A stretch of DNA of 64,000 nucleotides from Paucisalibacillus globulus DSM 18846 (GTDB lineage Bacteria > Bacillota > Bacilli > Bacillales > Amphibacillaceae). Under the pieces are notes generated by a model. That model was not told the DNA's origin. It made no database searches and saw only the letters and a program-made list of their open reading frames with translations. The stretch covers positions 62,001 through 126,000 of the forward strand of contig NZ_AXVK01000021.1 of assembly GCF_000482485.1 (NCBI RefSeq), written 5' to 3'. Shown in pieces: positions 60,097 to 64,000 of the stretch. A program made the position numbers and the translations under genes. Positions within the stretch are counted from its first letter, which is position 1. Every line of letters begins with the position of its first letter.

Positions 60097-62160
60097 TTGT
60101 CTCAGAATCCATCTTCGGATAATCAAAAGAGAGTGAATGCAAATAGCAAGAATGAGCAATTAGAAGAATTTCGTGTTATAAATGCAGGAAACCCAATGAC
60201 GACTAATGAAGGAACAAAAATCTCGAATGATGAGAGAATCTTAACGGCCGGGAAAAGGGGACCTGGCTTGATGCAAGACGTTCATTTTTTTGAAAAAATT
60301 ACTTCTTTTGTGCACGAGGAAATACCTGAGAGAAAAGTTCATGCTAGAGGGTATGGGGCTCACGGAGTGTTTGAATGTTACCAATCGATGAAGCAGTTCA
60401 CAAAAGCGGCTTTTTTACAGGAAGCTGGTAAAAAGACTCCTCTATTTGTTCGCTTTTCTACCGTGCAAGGAAGTAAAGGATCAAAAGATACGGCAAGGGA
60501 TCTTCGTTGTTTAGGCGTTAAATTTTATACTGAAGAAGGAAATTACGACATGACGATGATTGGGTTCCCAGTTTTGATTAACCAGGATGCAATGAAATTT
60601 GCTGATATCATCCATGCGTATCAACCAGAACCACGTACAGGTATGCCACAAGCTGCTGGTGCTCATGACACCTTTTGGGATTATGTTGCTAACAATCCTG
60701 AATCACTCCATATGACGCTGTGGGTCATGTCGGACCGGGGGATTTTAAGAAGCTACAGAATGATGGAATCCTGGTCCGTTAATACGTACCTATTCGTTAA
60801 TGAACAGGATGTCGCGACTTTTGTTCGGTTTGTTTGGAAACCTGTACTTGGATCACATTCATTGCTCCAAGATGAAGCGCAAAAAATTGGCGGAATTGAT
60901 CCGGATTTCCATCGACGTGATCTGAGGGAAGCAATAGACCGGGGGGCTTTTGCCGAATATGAATTAGGTGTCCAACTGATACCTATGGAGGATGAATTCA
61001 AGTATGACTTTGACATTCTTGATTCTACGAAATTTTGGCCAGAGGAGCTCATCCCAGTCCAAATCATTGGTAAAATGACATTGAATCGTAATGTTGACAA
61101 TGTATTTTCCGAAATTGAGCAGGCTGCATTCAATCCCGGAAATGTCATTCCCGGAATCGACTTTTCCAATGATCCTGTTCTACAAGGAAGGCTACTTGCC
61201 TACAAAACAGCACAATACCACCGGTTAGGTAGTAAAAACTATGAAGATTTACCAATCAATCGATCAATCTGCCCATTCCATAATAACCAGCGCAAGGGGT
61301 ATATGAGGTATCGAATCGATGTGGATGAAACGAGCTATCATAACAATTCACTAGAAAACAATACACCGTACACAACACCGCCTGAAGAGGGAGGCTATGC
61401 GCATTATCCAATCAAAGTAGAGGGGCATGTCACGCGTGAACGAAGTGAAAAGTTTGATGATTTCTTTACACAGCCAAGAATCTTTTGGAATAGCCTGACC
61501 CCTATCGAGAAACAGCATATGATTAAAGCGCTTAATTATCAAATTGGAAGTGTAAAAAGCAAATCGGTCCGCCAACAAAGTGTTGATATATTAGTGAATG
61601 TTGATAAAGAAATGGCTACTATTGTAGCAGATAATGTCGGGGTCGATCGTCCAAGCGGAACAAACGTCCCTGTATCCACAAGTTATCCTTCCCTTAGCCA
61701 GGCTAGTACACCGAAATATGCATACTCGTTAAAGGTTGGCGTATTGATTGGCAATGGCTTTAACGCAAACGAAGTATCGAATACAATAAAAGTATTGAAA
61801 GAAAATGGTGTTTTTGTTGTCGTAGTAAGTGAAAATCTTGGTGTTGTTACAGGAGATGATGGTACAAAACTAAATGTGGATGAAACATTCCTTACGACAA
61901 GTCCGTATTTACTTGACTCACTCTATGTCGTTGGTGGAAGTTCTAACAATCAGGAAATGTTTAATTATGAGTTACATGATTTTATAACTGTAGCGTATAA
62001 ACACTACAAGCCAATAGGAGTAGCCACCACTGGGCAGTCTTATATTCACACACAAGAGAATAACAACTTAGCCGGGGTTGTTTTCGCCGCAAATAATCCG
62101 GAATTCAGCCAACAATTTGTCTCTGCAATTGCACATCAACGATTTTGGGATAGAAGATAA
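60097..62160 (+). CDS. katE: Large-subunit catalase (HPII/KatE type)
   Basis: A 687-residue monofunctional catalase with the long C-terminal flavodoxin/GATase-like domain (from about 540, YSLKVGVLIGNGFNANEV). Distal His82 is in KVHARGYGAHGVF; the proximal pair Arg365 and Tyr369 is in GRLLAYKTAQYHRLG. In most catalases a distal Asn lies in the GNxDLVGNNxPVFF stretch; here that region (149-160) reads NYDMTMIGFPVL, so the Asn is not at the usual place. RDLRCLGVKF also deviates from RDVRGFALKF. TTG start with AAAGAGGTGA. It probably breaks down peroxide, but activity may be altered. Confidence 0.85.
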   Translation: MSQNPSSDNQKRVNANSKNEQLEEFRVINAGNPMTTNEGTKISNDERILTAGKRGPGLMQDVHFFEKITSFVHEEIPERKVHARGYGAHGVFECYQSMKQFTKAAFLQEAGKKTPLFVRFSTVQGSKGSKDTARDLRCLGVKFYTEEGNYDMTMIGFPVLINQDAMKFADIIHAYQPEPRTGMPQAAGAHDTFWDYVANNPESLHMTLWVMSDRGILRSYRMMESWSVNTYLFVNEQDVATFVRFVWKPVLGSHSLLQDEAQKIGGIDPDFHRRDLREAIDRGAFAEYELGVQLIPMEDEFKYDFDILDSTKFWPEELIPVQIIGKMTLNRNVDNVFSEIEQAAFNPGNVIPGIDFSNDPVLQGRLLAYKTAQYHRLGSKNYEDLPINRSICPFHNNQRKGYMRYRIDVDETSYHNNSLENNTPYTTPPEEGGYAHYPIKVEGHVTRERSEKFDDFFTQPRIFWNSLTPIEKQHMIKALNYQIGSVKSKSVRQQSVDILVNVDKEMATIVADNVGVDRPSGTNVPVSTSYPSLSQASTPKYAYSLKVGVLIGNGFNANEVSNTIKVLKENGVFVVVVSENLGVVTGDDGTKLNVDETFLTTSPYLLDSLYVVGGSSNNQEMFNYELHDFITVAYKHYKPIGVATTGQSYIHTQENNNLAGVVFAANNPEFSQQFVSAIAHQRFWDRR

Positions 62161-62230
62161 TATTACTTAACTTCAAATATAAAAAGTTAGGAAAAAGGGT
62201 CTGCCCCCAATGTCACCTTAAATTGTGGTG

Positions 62231-62262
62231 TCTGTTAGCTTTAATGACAGACACCCTTTTTG
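62231..62262. terminator. GGTGTCTGT hairpin after katE
   Basis: GGTGTCTGT pairs with ACAGACACC across a short loop and is followed by a T-run; related to the dispersed GTGCCTGYCA repeats. A GGGTCTGCCCC fragment precedes it near 62200. Confidence 0.65.
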
Positions 62263-62403
62263 ATGCAAAATAAAACCAGAATTTCAAGAAAAAGGGGATA
62301 GTGATTCTAGTTAAAGTGGGATAACAAACCTGACCTTCTGTCCCAGTTGAAACCTATTCCCTACATAAATCGTATAAGTACTACATGACTGGGGGACAGA
62401 AAA

Positions 62404-64000
62404 ATGAAAAAATTATCTATATCTATTGTTGCCTTGCTTGCTTATATACTATTTCCAATCCATGCCCTAGCTGTTAAGTATGATATTGAAAAAACGGATA
62501 TCCATGCTTACTTAGGGCCGGACGGGAATGTTCAGGTAGAGGAGATACACACGTATGCCTTTGAGGGTGACTTTAATGGGATTACTCGTACATTGATTGC
62601 GAAAGAAGGCACACAGATTCAGGATGTGAAAGCTACTGAAAATGGGACTGCATTGGATGTGGAACAGGAAGACAATTTATATAAAGTGTATCGCAGTGGT
62701 GCCGATGAAACAGTCACCATTCATTTGACCTATACCATTAAAGATGGGGTAGAGGTATATTCGGATATGGCACAATTTTACTGGCCATTTTTTGATCAAA
62801 ATAATGAATCCGATTATAGTAACCTAGATATCTACATTCATCCACCTAAACCGACTGGAGATGTTGAATTCATTGGCTATGATAGTGCCTGGGATTCTGG
62901 TCAGGCAGACAATGACGGTGTTGTCCATTTTGCGATGGGGCATGTATCTGCTGGTCAACAAGGCGATGTCCGGGCAGCGTATGATTCAGCGCTATTTTCT
63001 GGAGCACCATCTGCGGGGGATACGTCCATTCGGGAAGACATTTTAGCGGATAAGGAAAAGAAAGAAGCTGAAATTGCGGCGTTTCAAAAGGATAAAGATA
63101 TGTTTAATCGTATAGCACCTTTTGTTATCGGTGGATTTGTGTTTTATTTGCTTATCCTAATGATGGGACGTAATCTATATAAACGCAGGATTAAATCAGA
63201 GAATGAGCGCCAGTTTGTTGATGCCTTTTTCGTACCAAAAACAGGCTTGAGCATGCCAGCAACCATTCAGTATATGAACAATGGGGTGCTTGATACACGT
63301 GCCTTGACGGCAGCACTACTTGATTTGGTTCGCAATGGCTATGTGAAAGAAAAAGATGATGAGAAATTTATTGTAGTCAACAGGCAGACAGATCATATGC
63401 ACGAACAAATGCTGATTGCTTGGTTATTTGACATGGTTGGCAAAAATGGAACATTCCGCCTGTCCGATCTTGAAACGTACACGAAAAATCAAAGCAATCA
63501 TGAAAGCTATCGGAATAATTTCATGCAATGGCAGCAAAGTGTCAAACAGGAAGTGGAAGCAAAAGGGCTTTACGAAAAACGGAATAATAGACGAATTGCA
63601 GTTGGGTTTTCAAGTCTTATTATGCTCCCTTTCACCATTCTGTTTGGGGTGTATGAATTGTATGGCTGGATGATTGCTGCCTTTATCCTAGCAATTTCCG
63701 TGATTGTAATTGCTATTAGTGACAAACGAAAGACGGCTGAAGGGGCTTATATTAAAGAACAATGGGAAAGATTCGAAATGAAGTTTGCCGATTTGACCCC
63801 GACAGAATGGAGTGAATGGCTTGACGATGATCAGAAGCGTGCATTCATTTATGGACTCGGTCGAAACAATCAAGCCATTCAAAAGAAAAACAAAAGCCTT
63901 TTGGAACATGCGCCACAGTATGAACAGTTGAATCATGACTCAGGAGCAAATATGTTATTATTCCTAATGATCGCATCATCGGCACATATGCATTTTGACC
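62404..64000 (+). CDS. DUF2207 membrane protein (partial)
   Basis: From ATG 62404 (GGGGGACAG upstream) the frame is open through the window end, 532 residues so far. A signal peptide (KKLSISIVALLAYILFP, then IHALA) leads to an extracytoplasmic DUF2207 domain (YDIEKTDIHAYLGPDGNVQV, FEGDFNGITRTLI, IHLTYTIKDGVEVYSDMAQF). A membrane helix lies at about 235-254, then a cytoplasmic part and two more helices at about 400-440. Members are surface proteins of unknown function in many Firmicutes. The 3' end lies beyond the window. Confidence 0.8.
   Translation, partial: MKKLSISIVALLAYILFPIHALAVKYDIEKTDIHAYLGPDGNVQVEEIHTYAFEGDFNGITRTLIAKEGTQIQDVKATENGTALDVEQEDNLYKVYRSGADETVTIHLTYTIKDGVEVYSDMAQFYWPFFDQNNESDYSNLDIYIHPPKPTGDVEFIGYDSAWDSGQADNDGVVHFAMGHVSAGQQGDVRAAYDSALFSGAPSAGDTSIREDILADKEKKEAEIAAFQKDKDMFNRIAPFVIGGFVFYLLILMMGRNLYKRRIKSENERQFVDAFFVPKTGLSMPATIQYMNNGVLDTRALTAALLDLVRNGYVKEKDDEKFIVVNRQTDHMHEQMLIAWLFDMVGKNGTFRLSDLETYTKNQSNHESYRNNFMQWQQSVKQEVEAKGLYEKRNNRRIAVGFSSLIMLPFTILFGVYELYGWMIAAFILAISVIVIAISDKRKTAEGAYIKEQWERFEMKFADLTPTEWSEWLDDDQKRAFIYGLGRNNQAIQKKNKSLLEHAPQYEQLNHDSGANMLLFLMIASSAHMHFD

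Noticed and set aside
1-64000. CRISPR arrays
   Set aside because: No regular short direct repeats with unique spacers were seen; the repeats present are dispersed palindromes.

Overview
The window looks like chromosomal DNA of a low-GC, spore-former-type Bacillota, most likely a Bacillaceae genus such as Oceanobacillus, Virgibacillus or Ornithinibacillus. The evidence is strong AGGAGG ribosome sites with frequent TTG/GTG starts, sigma-A and sigma-B-like promoters, T-run terminators, purine, preQ1 and TPP riboswitches, ThiXYZ/YkoF and AdaA-type genes, and dispersed GGGGACAGG...CCTGTCCCC palindromes. This assignment is inferred; no rRNA or tRNA gene was seen.

Layout. 1-9.8 kb holds small accessory genes (a release-factor-like stress protein, a PepSY protein, a SAM methyltransferase behind an attenuator, an M50-like protease, an acetyltransferase, lipoproteins, peptidase E), threonine dehydratase and several decayed genes. 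9.8-13 kb has threonine aldolase and a DUF4145 protein. 13-15 kb is decayed DNA ending in a CAP-domain gene cut by a palindromic repeat. 15.0-22.7 kb is a complete Wadjet-type SMC operon in the order jetD-jetA-jetB-jetC. 23.0-26.4 kb is an alkylation-damage operon (adaA-alkA-ogt) and glycerol dehydrogenase behind a Rex-box promoter. 27.1-34.8 kb is a second, divergent jetD-A-B-C operon. 34.9-36.3 kb is a pbuE purine-efflux gene killed by one stop codon but still carrying an adenine riboswitch.

36.4-44.2 kb is metabolic: truA; queC-transporter-queF behind a preQ1-I riboswitch; and thiY-thiamine-binding protein-thiX-thiZ-ykoF behind a TPP riboswitch. 44.5-51.6 kb has a DEAD-box helicase, a GIY-YIG protein, a YjzC-like gene with a LexA box, a zeta-toxin-like pair, an integrase remnant and a large membrane-anchored protein. 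51.6-53.5 kb is a frameshifted MutS2.

54-58.4 kb is the least ordinary part. A membrane-anchored Mrr-like nuclease converges with a 727-residue protein that fuses an XRE-type helix-turn-helix to a dynamin-like GTPase with a hydrophobic C-terminal hairpin. Its promoter is followed by a 37-bp nested palindrome that looks like an autoregulatory operator. Decayed phage replication-initiator genes surround this pair. The window ends with a DUF5067-type lipoprotein, a PH-like/zinc-ribbon protein, a large catalase with an altered distal pocket, and a partial DUF2207 protein.

The two Wadjet operons, the Mrr/dynamin pair and the zeta-like pair suggest a region rich in defence against plasmids and phages. 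Palindromic repeats sit at the edges of both Wadjet operons and of several truncated genes, so repeat-mediated rearrangement probably shaped it.
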